Positions 54,354 through 61,904 of a DNA stretch of 64,000 nucleotides are shown one piece after another; the stretch's first letter is position 1; each line of letters opens with the position of its first letter. Below the pieces are notes generated by a model that saw only the letters and a program-made list of their open reading frames with translations, searched no databases and was not told where the DNA came from. Source of the DNA: Vibrio sp. D404a. Lineage in GTDB: Bacteria; Pseudomonadota; Gammaproteobacteria; Enterobacterales; Vibrionaceae. The translations under genes were made by a program, and so were the position numbers. The stretch lies in the NCBI RefSeq assembly GCF_030248535.1, contig NZ_JAHGAJ010000005.1, positions 124,001-188,000 on the forward strand. Reading direction: 5' to 3'.

Positions 54354-55547
54354 ATGACGAAGCTAAAATTTTCTCATGTCAGTACGGGTTTTATCGCGGT
54401 TTTCATTGGCTACGCGAGTGCCGCTGCGATCATTTACCAAGCCGCAATGAGCGCAGGGGCGACGGAAGAGCAAGTGGCGTCATGGTTCTGGGCGCTAGGT
54501 ATTGGTATGGGCGTATCGACGATACTGCTCTCTCTTCACTACAAGAAACCGATTGTCACAGCGTGGTCGACGCCGGGGGCTGCGCTACTTATCACCTCGT
54601 TAGAAGGTCTAACAATGAATCAAGCTATCGCGGTGTTTTTGTTTAGCTCTCTGTTGATAACGCTGGTGGGTTTAGCCGGTGTTTTTGAACGGGTGCTTAA
54701 ACACATCCCGACATCCATAGCCTCTGCGATGTTAGCGGGCATATTGCTGCAATTTGGCTTAGGGTTATTCACTTCATTAATGGACGAAGTTGAAATTGTC
54801 GTGGTGATGCTAGGCATGTTTATTTTGGCAAGGACATGGTTAGGAAACCTATTGATTCCAAGCATCTTTGCTGTTGCATTGACGATGTGTATTGGCTTAG
54901 GAAAGCTCGACTTGAGTGAGGTTACATTAGGGATGACACTTCCTGTTTATATCGCCCCTGATTTTGAGTTTTTCTCTTTGATTAGCGTGGGGATCCCACT
55001 ATTTATTGTCACAATGGCTTCTCAGAATCTGCCGGGGTTTGCGGTATTGAAAGCCAATGGCTACCAAGTCGATTCGTCAAAGGTTATTACGACGACAGGT
55101 GTGACAGGTTTGCTATTGGCGCCTTTTGGGGGATTTACCTTTAACCTCGCTGCCATTTCTGGTGCGATCTGTATGGGGGAGAATGCCGATGCAAATCCAA
55201 AGACGCGCTATATGGCCGGGGTTTCGATGGGAGTCTTCTACCTTTTAGCCGCGGTACTGGGCATGTCATTTGTTTCCCTATTTAGTGCAGTGCCGACAGC
55301 AGTTGTCATTGCGGTCGCCGGGCTGGCGGTGATGCCAACACTATTAAGCTGCTTAACAGTCTCAATGGCCGATGATAAGTATCGTGAGCCAGCGCTGTTT
55401 GCATTCTTGTTTACTGCATCGGGTATTGATTTACTTGGGATTGGCAGTGCATTTTGGGGACTGTGTATTGGATTACTCTGCTGTTGGTTACACGACTATA
55501 AAGCGAGATCGTCTCAAGCAAGGAGTGCCTCACCAACTCAATCTTGA
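54354..55547 (+). CDS. BenE-family transporter (YdcO-like)
   Basis: A 397-aa inner-membrane protein with about 11-12 hydrophobic helices. Characteristic segments are SAAAIIYQAAMSAGATEEQ near residue 20, TAWSTPGAALLI near 70, and QNLPGFAVLKANGY near 225 with GGFTFNLAAISGAI near 260. The family includes benzoate:H+ symporters, but YdcO-type members have no proven substrate. Its divergent neighbour is an XRE-cupin regulator, as in E. coli. Confidence 0.9.
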   Translation: MTKLKFSHVSTGFIAVFIGYASAAAIIYQAAMSAGATEEQVASWFWALGIGMGVSTILLSLHYKKPIVTAWSTPGAALLITSLEGLTMNQAIAVFLFSSLLITLVGLAGVFERVLKHIPTSIASAMLAGILLQFGLGLFTSLMDEVEIVVVMLGMFILARTWLGNLLIPSIFAVALTMCIGLGKLDLSEVTLGMTLPVYIAPDFEFFSLISVGIPLFIVTMASQNLPGFAVLKANGYQVDSSKVITTTGVTGLLLAPFGGFTFNLAAISGAICMGENADANPKTRYMAGVSMGVFYLLAAVLGMSFVSLFSAVPTAVVIAVAGLAVMPTLLSCLTVSMADDKYREPALFAFLFTASGIDLLGIGSAFWGLCIGLLCCWLHDYKARSSQARSASPTQS

Positions 55548-55583
55548 TGTGCTCATTGCAACGAAGATTCAAGGTTAATACAC

Positions 55584-55611
55584 AGCGAGCTAATTGAGAG
55601 GCTCGCTTTTT
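55584..55611 (+). terminator. Terminator of the BenE-like gene
   Basis: A 7-bp stem AGCGAGC/GCTCGCT (55584-55590 with 55601-55607) and a T run. Confidence 0.8.
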
Positions 55612-55640
55612 CATTTCGGCTAGGAAATGGTTTGAAACCT

Positions 55641-55685
55641 TCATATGAGAATCATTGATATTTAGTTGCTGTTATAATATAACAG
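55641..55685 (+). promoter_or_regulatory. Fur-like and Zur-like operators before the metal cassette
   Basis: CTGTTATAATATAACAG (55669-55685) is a perfect 17-bp palindrome matching the core of the gammaproteobacterial Zur box (TGTTATANTATAACA). Just upstream ATGAGAATCATT (55645-55656) matches 11 of 12 bases of the Fur-box core ATGATAATCATT. They lie 45-85 bp before the His-rich gene. Confidence 0.65.
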
Positions 55686-55729
55686 TGCCAGTCTTAAATG
55701 ATTACACTTACTCTAATGGAAGCCGCAGT

Positions 55730-56149
55730 ATGTTGTCGAAGCTGTACAAACAGTTTATCAGTTGGTCGATGCTCGTCATCGTCGCTCTGGGGTCGACAGC
55801 ATCTGTGATTGGTGAATTCCGCTCTCATAGCTTATTGTCTTTAAGCCCTGCTGCTCATCATAAAGATACGGGTCATCAGTCCCATGTCGGACACCATCAT
55901 CACTCCGGTCATCAACACGCTATAGATCATCATGCGGTGGGAGAGTTGAACCAAACGGATGAGGGCTCTGAATTTGTCTCACATCATGATGCAAGCAATC
56001 ATCATCACGACAAAGGCCATCTAAAGCCAGACCTATTTATTGCAGATTCTCAACTTCTGAGTATCGTCAGAGATCGCCGTGTCTCTGGTGAGCCCAGCTA
56101 TAGTCCATTCCTTTTAGATCGCCCTCCTATTACTTCGATATTTGTATGA
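55730..56149 (+). CDS. His-rich exported protein, first gene of metal cassette
   Basis: A 139-aa protein with a hydrophobic N-terminal segment (about 12-27). The mature region carries 18-19 histidines, in clusters such as GHHHHSGHQH and HHDASNHHHDKGH, a pattern typical of zinc- or nickel-binding periplasmic proteins. The ATG at 55730 has a good ribosome site; the longer frame starting at 55655 crosses the operator. It overlaps or abuts the HupE/UreJ-like gene. Zur-like control suggests binding of zinc under shortage. No specific family recognised. Confidence 0.65.
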   Translation: MLSKLYKQFISWSMLVIVALGSTASVIGEFRSHSLLSLSPAAHHKDTGHQSHVGHHHHSGHQHAIDHHAVGELNQTDEGSEFVSHHDASNHHHDKGHLKPDLFIADSQLLSIVRDRRVSGEPSYSPFLLDRPPITSIFV

Positions 56150-56205
56150 TTTCGCGCTGCGTAAAGTTCGCAGCCAAAACTATTCAAATTTATATCGGAG
56201 TTTGT

Positions 56206-56949
56206 ATGAAACATTCCTTTCCCCATGAAGTGAGCAGATTCGACAACCATGTTGGTGCTCGTCTAAGAAATGGGGTGCTCTTTGCTATTCTCGCCTTGTG
56301 TACCATGGTCAGCAGTGAAGCTTTGGCCCATGCTGTAGCAGAAGGTGACAAAGGCTATATTCAAGAAATTACTGGGACACACCTTGTCTCTTTTATGTAC
56401 TTAGGGGCAAAACACATGGTTACCGGTTATGACCATGTGCTGTTCCTGTTCGGTGTGATTTTCTTCCTCTATAAGATGAAGCACATTGCGCTGTATGTGA
56501 GCTTGTTTGCCTTGGGGCATTCATCAACCATGTTGCTTGGTGTCTATTTCAATATCGGGATCAACAGCTACATCATCGACGCCATTATTGGCTTTTCGGT
56601 GGTGTATAAAGCGATGGATAACCTCGGTGCATTTCAACGCTGGTTTGGTTTTCAACCGAATACAAAACTAGCAACCTTGCTGTTTGGTTTCTGTCATGGT
56701 TTTGGACTGTCGTCTAAGATCATTGATTACGATATCTCTCCAGACGGTTTAATTCCCAATCTATTGGCGTTCAATATTGGTGTAGAGATAGGGCAACTTA
56801 TCGCGCTCGGCACCATTTTGATCGTGATGGGCTTTTGGCGAAGACAGGATAGCTTCTATCGCCAAGCTTATTCGGTCAACGTAGTAATGATGAGCCTTGG
56901 TTTCATGCTTATCGGGTATCAAATGACGGGCTACTTTGTCGCTCAATAA
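56206..56949 (+). CDS. HupE/UreJ-family metal permease-like protein
   Basis: A 247-aa membrane protein with a signal peptide (ending ALAHA) and about seven helices. Family residues are visible: HMVTGYDHVLFLFG near residue 66, FALGHSSTML near 100, FGFCHGFGLSS near 163, and FNIGVEIGQL near 188. HupE/UreJ proteins carry nickel or related metals for hydrogenase or urease, neither of which is nearby. A strong CGGAG ribosome site supports the ATG at 56206; an earlier ATG at 56146 overlaps the previous stop. The Zur-like operator upstream points to zinc instead. Confidence 0.85.
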   Translation: MKHSFPHEVSRFDNHVGARLRNGVLFAILALCTMVSSEALAHAVAEGDKGYIQEITGTHLVSFMYLGAKHMVTGYDHVLFLFGVIFFLYKMKHIALYVSLFALGHSSTMLLGVYFNIGINSYIIDAIIGFSVVYKAMDNLGAFQRWFGFQPNTKLATLLFGFCHGFGLSSKIIDYDISPDGLIPNLLAFNIGVEIGQLIALGTILIVMGFWRRQDSFYRQAYSVNVVMMSLGFMLIGYQMTGYFVAQ

Positions 56950-56967
56950 TTAGAAAAGGAATTATCC

Positions 56968-57630
56968 ATGTACAATTCAGACATGCCAAACAGAGCCGAG
57001 TTACCGACTACCAAGCAACTTGTTCGCTCTACTTTCATTGCACTTATCGTGGCTGTGGTGACGCTGATCACCGTTATCCTACCGGCCGAGTATGCGATCG
57101 ACCCAACGGGCGCAGGCAAATTGCTCGGCCTCACTGAGATGGGTGAAATTAAGACACAACTGGCTCAAGAAGCGGAAGCGGATCGAGCACGCGATCAAGC
57201 GGTGATTGTTTCAGCGCCAGTGGTTCAAGCCGAATCCGCTTCTAAACCTAGTTCAACTTCTCAGTCAAGTTCTGCTAATCAACCAAGTTCAGGTTCGGAA
57301 CAGCAAACGAATCCTGTTTGGAAAGACAAGATGATGCTAGTGCTAAAACCGGGTGAGGGTGCAGAAGTGAAGCTTGTGATGACCGAAGGGCAGAAAGCGA
57401 CCTTTGCGTGGTCTGCGAAGGGTGGTCCGGTCAACTTCGATACCCACGGTGATGGAAATGGTAACGCCATCAGTTATCAAAAAGGGCGTGGCGTACCAAA
57501 TGACGAAGGGGAGTTGGTTGCCGCATTCACTGGACATCACGGTTGGTTCTTCAGGAACAGAAATGACAATACCGTTATGGTGATCATTCGAACCAAGGGT
57601 GAGTATTCTGCGATGAAGCGAATGTTGTAA
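56968..57630 (+). CDS. Transmembrane anchor protein partner of HupE/UreJ-like permease
   Basis: A 220-aa protein with one membrane helix (about 22-44), a Glu/Ala-rich helix, a Ser/Gln-rich flexible linker (about 88-112) and a C-terminal beta domain (113-220) with NFDTHGDGNG and FTGHHGWFFRN motifs. Its ATG lies 18 bases after the HupE/UreJ stop with an AGGA site, so they form one operon. This pairing is seen in other proteobacteria, where the protein is called only a transmembrane anchor. The conserved His/Asp residues in the C-terminal domain could bind metal. Confidence 0.8.
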   Translation: MYNSDMPNRAELPTTKQLVRSTFIALIVAVVTLITVILPAEYAIDPTGAGKLLGLTEMGEIKTQLAQEAEADRARDQAVIVSAPVVQAESASKPSSTSQSSSANQPSSGSEQQTNPVWKDKMMLVLKPGEGAEVKLVMTEGQKATFAWSAKGGPVNFDTHGDGNGNAISYQKGRGVPNDEGELVAAFTGHHGWFFRNRNDNTVMVIIRTKGEYSAMKRML

Positions 57631-57648
57631 ATCTGATAAAGTGACGAT

Positions 57649-57698
57649 AAAGGCCTGTATCATCAGTCAACGTGTGAACTGATGGTCAGGCCTTTTTT
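57649..57698 (+). terminator. Terminator of the metal cassette
   Basis: A long interrupted stem: AAAGGCCTG/CAGGCCTTT outer (57649-57657 with 57687-57695), CATCAGT/ACTGATG inner, and a T run. Confidence 0.87.
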
Positions 57699-57826
57699 GC
57701 TCGTTACAGGGGTTGGCGTTATCTCTAAGTTTTCGGGCAGGATAATATTCTATTATGAAACCGAACGACTAGAAGCAAGCACCGAGTATTTAACTATCAA
57801 TTATTAGAGCGTGCTGTTTAATTAAA

Positions 57827-59200
57827 TTAATTAGACGATATTCCCGGTAGCCTTATTTGAAAGTGTGCACCGATAGAAGATTCTTGTTCCACCACTCTAA
57901 TATCCCCGCCCAGTTTATGGGTTATAAGGTTATATATAATGGAGAGCCCCAAGCCTGTTCCACCGTTTAATCGGTTGGTGGTATAAAAAGGCGTAAAGAT
58001 CTTACTTGCTACGCTGTCATCTATACCTATGCCATTATCTTGATAGCTGATGATGATATCTTGGTTTGATGCCATAGCTTTTATATAGATTAGATTATTC
58101 TCCTCTTTACTTAATTCGAAGCCATGAATACAGCTGTTATTAATTAAGTTTGTAAGGATCTGCTCGAGAATACCGGAATTTAAACGTATGTTTAACGTTT
58201 CTGATATTTCGAGTATAAACTCTACCTTAAAAGGGGAGTATATTGGCTCAATGCTCTCTATCAATTCATTAAACACAGTCAGGATATTTAAATCCTCCAC
58301 CTCTCCATGGTGTTCAATGACCGATGTCTGTTTGAATTGCTGTACTAACTTGGCTGCTCGTTCGAGATTGGAGCTCGTCATTTTATGTGCAGGCCGCACG
58401 CCCGCTAAAAAATCAACAAAGGTGTTTTCATCCAGAAGTTGATTGTTGTAGGCATTTTCCAATTGGTCTATGTGCTCTTCCATCACGGACAAAGCAGTAA
58501 TGGCGACCCCAAGGGGGGTATTGACCTCGTGAGCCACACCATTAACGAGGTGACCGAGCGCTTCCATCTTTTCAACTTCTACTTGGTACTGTTGCGATTT
58601 CTCCAAGTTTTTAAGCATCTGTTTGATGTTCTCATTCTGGCTTTTCACACTTTGCTTAAGCTCAAGCCCTTGCTGTGTGTGGATATCGAAACTCTGATTT
58701 ATCTCTGCAGATTTTATGGTTCTAGATATAGCAAACGAGAGGCTGATGGTGAGCTGAATACTTGGTTGATCAAGTTTAATGCGATGGGGTGCCTGCCTGA
58801 GCAGTAAAAAGCCGATGACCTCTTGGTTTAGTCGAACTGGCACTAAGCAAGATTGGAAGTAGTGAAGGTCAGAAAGCCCCAGCCATTGTCCGTTTACGGC
58901 GTTGAGATGGCTATAAGCCAAGTGACTTTTATCTTTTAACTGTTCCAGAAATTGTTGGAAGTGTTCTGACGTAATTATCTGATTTTCTTTCACTTCTGTC
59001 TGTTCGTTGCACTCGATATAGACACAGCTAACGTCGTTTTTATCGGTCGTTAGCCATAGGCTTGTATCCGATAGATGAAGGCCCGAGCTGATTAGGCTCA
59101 GGCTTGCTTTCGCAATTGTATCTATGTCTCCAAGATCAATACTTGGATGGTCGAGGAGGGCGTTTAATTTTTTTGTTAGCATACGAATGGCTGCGCTCAT
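57827..59200 (-). CDS. Soluble GAF-type sensor histidine kinase
   Basis: A 457-aa kinase with no membrane segment. The N-terminal ~170 residues are GAF-like, followed by a coiled coil (about 185-215), the HisKA dimerisation domain with phospho-His in NGVAHEVNTPLG near residue 223, and the HATPase domain: N box NLINNSCIHGF, G1 DNGIGID, F FTPFYTTN, G2 GGTGLGLSI. Its start overlaps the stop of the HD-GYP gene by one base (TAATG), so the two are translationally coupled and form a two-component pair. Confidence 0.9.
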   Translation of the reverse strand: MSAAIRMLTKKLNALLDHPSIDLGDIDTIAKASLSLISSGLHLSDTSLWLTTDKNDVSCVYIECNEQTEVKENQIITSEHFQQFLEQLKDKSHLAYSHLNAVNGQWLGLSDLHYFQSCLVPVRLNQEVIGFLLLRQAPHRIKLDQPSIQLTISLSFAISRTIKSAEINQSFDIHTQQGLELKQSVKSQNENIKQMLKNLEKSQQYQVEVEKMEALGHLVNGVAHEVNTPLGVAITALSVMEEHIDQLENAYNNQLLDENTFVDFLAGVRPAHKMTSSNLERAAKLVQQFKQTSVIEHHGEVEDLNILTVFNELIESIEPIYSPFKVEFILEISETLNIRLNSGILEQILTNLINNSCIHGFELSKEENNLIYIKAMASNQDIIISYQDNGIGIDDSVASKIFTPFYTTNRLNGGTGLGLSIIYNLITHKLGGDIRVVEQESSIGAHFQIRLPGISSN

Positions 59201-60762
59201 TAATCTGAATCAGGATACTGTTTACGAATATCCATGATTTCGGCGAAGTGTTGAATCGCAACATCCGCAATTTCAGGGTCAAAATGAATCCCTTTCTGGT
59301 CTTCGATTAGGTCAATGATGTCTTGGTCGCGCCACGCTTTTTTATAAGAGCGGGTGGAGCCTAGCGCATCGATGACATCAGCTATCGCCATGATACGACC
59401 CTCTAGCGGGATATCTTCCCCTTTGACTTGATTTGGATAGCCTGAGCCATCCCATTTCTCGTGATGCGAGAGCGAAACCATCGCGCCCATCTGTGGAATA
59501 CCATAATTGAGTTTACTCAACAGGTTATAGCCAATGGTGGGGTGCGTTTTCATCACTTCCCACTCTTCATCAGAGAGGGCTGCAGGCTTATGTAGGATAC
59601 TCTCAGGTACGCCAATCTTGCCGAGGTCATGCATTGGAGCGGCGTGCTTGATGATTTGAACGTGCTTTTTACCTAAACCTAGTTGGGTCGCAATATATTC
59701 ACAGATCAGTGCCACCCTTAATACGTGAGCGCCAGTCTCTTTTGAACGTGTCTCAATAGCTTCACTGAGCATCAGCATCAATTGTTGCTGCACCTCTTGG
59801 ATCTCGTGATTTGAGAGTAGGTTTTTAAACACTAATACAAAGTTAGATGTGAAGTGCGGCAGTAGGTTACTGACCCCTTTTGATATTGGCTTTTGGAAAT
59901 TAAAGCCAATCGTAATATGTTCGAACTCATTGATTTTTAAACAGTGCAATAAACGTTCGTTATTTACATCAATGATGGGTTTGTCTGGCTTTGTTGTAGG
60001 TAAATTAGCAATCAAAGCCTCGACGACGTCAATGGAGCCAGCCTCAATAAACTCATTGTCATCGTTGATTAAGTACTGCTTTCGGACGGGTTGAGCGTAG
60101 GGCATTTGGCTTTCGATGTTGATTGCCAACTGTAAATGGTCGTGTTTTAGAAATTGTTTGAGCTCAGAATGCGCGGTGCAGAGGAAGTCTTTCACCTCTG
60201 AATGAGCCAAAATGGTCTCAGTTGAGGACAGTAACTGCTCCAACCTGTTCTGGTTGGAGGAGATGATTCGTATGTCTCGGTACGCTCGTAATGCCGTTAA
60301 AACTGAAGTTTTGAGACGTGTCGCATTTAGCTCAGTTTTATTCTTATAGTCATTAATTTCATAGGTATTGATGACTTTTTCTTCGGGGGCTTGACCTGGT
60401 TGCCCCGTTCTCAGAACTAATCTTATCTGCTTATTGTTCTTTGTTTCACGAATCCAGTGGATTAAATCAAGGCCAGCGCTGTCCGTTTCCATCACTACAT
60501 CGACCAATGCGAGCGCAATATCTGAGTGTGTTTCGAGTATTTCTTGCGCTTGTTTTGCGGATGACGCAGAGAGTATTTCTATAGGGCTTTTATGAAATTT
60601 CAAGCCTGATAGCGCCATTTTCGATACCGCAATGACATCAGGCTCATCATCAATAAGTAGTACTTTCCATGGTCGGGCTACTATTTTCGACTCAGGCTCG
60701 TCCATTATTTTGGGGGAGCGGTCTTTCCCTTTCTGACCCATAGAAAAAAGAGAGTTGGGCAT
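59200..60762 (-). CDS. Response regulator with DUF3369 and HD-GYP domains
   Basis: A 520-aa regulator. The N-terminal receiver domain (about 30-160) has VLLIDDEPD and the phospho-acceptor Asp in LALVDVVMETD, followed by a DUF3369 region (about 175-330) and an HD-GYP phosphodiesterase domain (about 345-510) with HAAPMHDLGKIG and HHEKWDGSGYP. All catalytic residues look intact, so it should cleave cyclic-di-GMP. The ATG at 60762 with AAGGAT ribosome site is chosen over a TTG upstream. The partner kinase follows with a one-base overlap. Confidence 0.9.
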   Translation of the reverse strand: MPNSLFSMGQKGKDRSPKIMDEPESKIVARPWKVLLIDDEPDVIAVSKMALSGLKFHKSPIEILSASSAKQAQEILETHSDIALALVDVVMETDSAGLDLIHWIRETKNNKQIRLVLRTGQPGQAPEEKVINTYEINDYKNKTELNATRLKTSVLTALRAYRDIRIISSNQNRLEQLLSSTETILAHSEVKDFLCTAHSELKQFLKHDHLQLAINIESQMPYAQPVRKQYLINDDNEFIEAGSIDVVEALIANLPTTKPDKPIIDVNNERLLHCLKINEFEHITIGFNFQKPISKGVSNLLPHFTSNFVLVFKNLLSNHEIQEVQQQLMLMLSEAIETRSKETGAHVLRVALICEYIATQLGLGKKHVQIIKHAAPMHDLGKIGVPESILHKPAALSDEEWEVMKTHPTIGYNLLSKLNYGIPQMGAMVSLSHHEKWDGSGYPNQVKGEDIPLEGRIMAIADVIDALGSTRSYKKAWRDQDIIDLIEDQKGIHFDPEIADVAIQHFAEIMDIRKQYPDSD

Positions 60763-61106
60763 ATTGTTATCCTTAACATCAAGAGCGCAAGTTTCTAACC
60801 TAATTTCTCGGGTAACTTCAAGCGAGATTTTCTGGAAAGTCAAATTTTGCGATTAAATTCAATTAAAACTTAGAACTTATTGCCACAAAAGCAATTTTAG
60901 ACGTGCCTTAGTTTGACCAATAATAGTTTTACACCTAGTAATTAAGTGGTTGTTATATTGTTACCTCATTGTTACTTTAAATATTAAATTATGTATGTTT
61001 TATAAGAAATACCTTTGTTTATTTATGGGTTTCCCAAAAGTACATGCATATGGAGTATTTCCAAAGTTCGTGATTAGCGGTACTTCTTCATCAAGAGGTT
61101 GGGAAG
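60763..61106. other. Divergent promoter region, HD-GYP / sensor operons
   Basis: 344 bp, AT-rich. It contains ribosome sites for both flanking genes and a short palindrome ACATGCATATG near 61043. No reading frame or clear operator was found. Confidence 0.35.
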
Positions 61107-61904
61107 ATGAGAGCATTCTTTGAAGTTCATTTAAGGCTAGTGATTACAGTATGGATAATCCTAATGTCTGTATTGGGACTTCTGTATTTGATGAATTACA
61201 TGAAGTTCGACAGTGTGATGTCGAACGTTGTGTCGTCAAAGCTAGATGTGATCTCCTCTTCGCTTAAAACCTCTATGGAACGTGTCGACCGAATGGGTAT
61301 TCCATTTGAATCGGCCGATAACCTCAAAGATCAGTTCGATCATGCGAGAGTTCGTGAATCTGACGTTACGGCTATCTCATTAGTGAACCAGAACGGCGAT
61401 GTCCTTATCCACTCTTCGACCACTCAAGGCACACATGTACCTCCCGAAGTTCTACGACGAGCCCTAACATCGAATGAAGCACGTTGGTCTTACAACGATG
61501 ACTCGCAACTTTACAGTGGCCTACAAACGCTCGATAGCTTTGGAAACCTGTCTGGCAGCATTGTTATTGAGTACGACAAGACCGCGTTATTTGGTGTCTA
61601 TGCCTTAGTTAGGCTGCACCTTCTTGAAGCGACGGTGGTGATCTTCCTTATCACGGCTTTAGTGGTTTTCTTAGTGGTTCGACTTGGCTTTGGTGACGTT
61701 GCGGGGGTTATAGACCTTATCCAGAAGTACTCGAAAGGCGATAAACAGCTTTTGGATCAAGCACCGCAAGGAACCATGAGTCAAACCTTCGCTGACCAAA
61801 TCAAACAGAGCGAGAAAATGAAAGCTGAAGTATCTGCAGAGCTAGAAAGATTGAAAGAGCTCTCGAAGAAGCAGGAGAAACAAGATACTGAGGTGATCAA
61901 ATGA
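61107..61904 (+). CDS. Membrane sensor-like protein with periplasmic domain and coiled coil
   Basis: A 265-aa protein with two membrane helices (about 8-30 and 168-194) flanking a periplasmic domain of about 135 residues (MGIPFESADNLKD, then ISLVNQNGDVLIHS), typical of Cache/PAS-like extracytoplasmic sensors. The cytoplasmic tail is a charged coiled coil (SAELERLKELSKKQEKQ) with no kinase or output domain. Its TGA overlaps the ATG of the next gene (ATGA), so the two are co-translated. The next gene product carries a similar periplasmic domain fused to an MFS transporter, so the two may form a complex. Confidence 0.8.
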   Translation: MRAFFEVHLRLVITVWIILMSVLGLLYLMNYMKFDSVMSNVVSSKLDVISSSLKTSMERVDRMGIPFESADNLKDQFDHARVRESDVTAISLVNQNGDVLIHSSTTQGTHVPPEVLRRALTSNEARWSYNDDSQLYSGLQTLDSFGNLSGSIVIEYDKTALFGVYALVRLHLLEATVVIFLITALVVFLVVRLGFGDVAGVIDLIQKYSKGDKQLLDQAPQGTMSQTFADQIKQSEKMKAEVSAELERLKELSKKQEKQDTEVIK

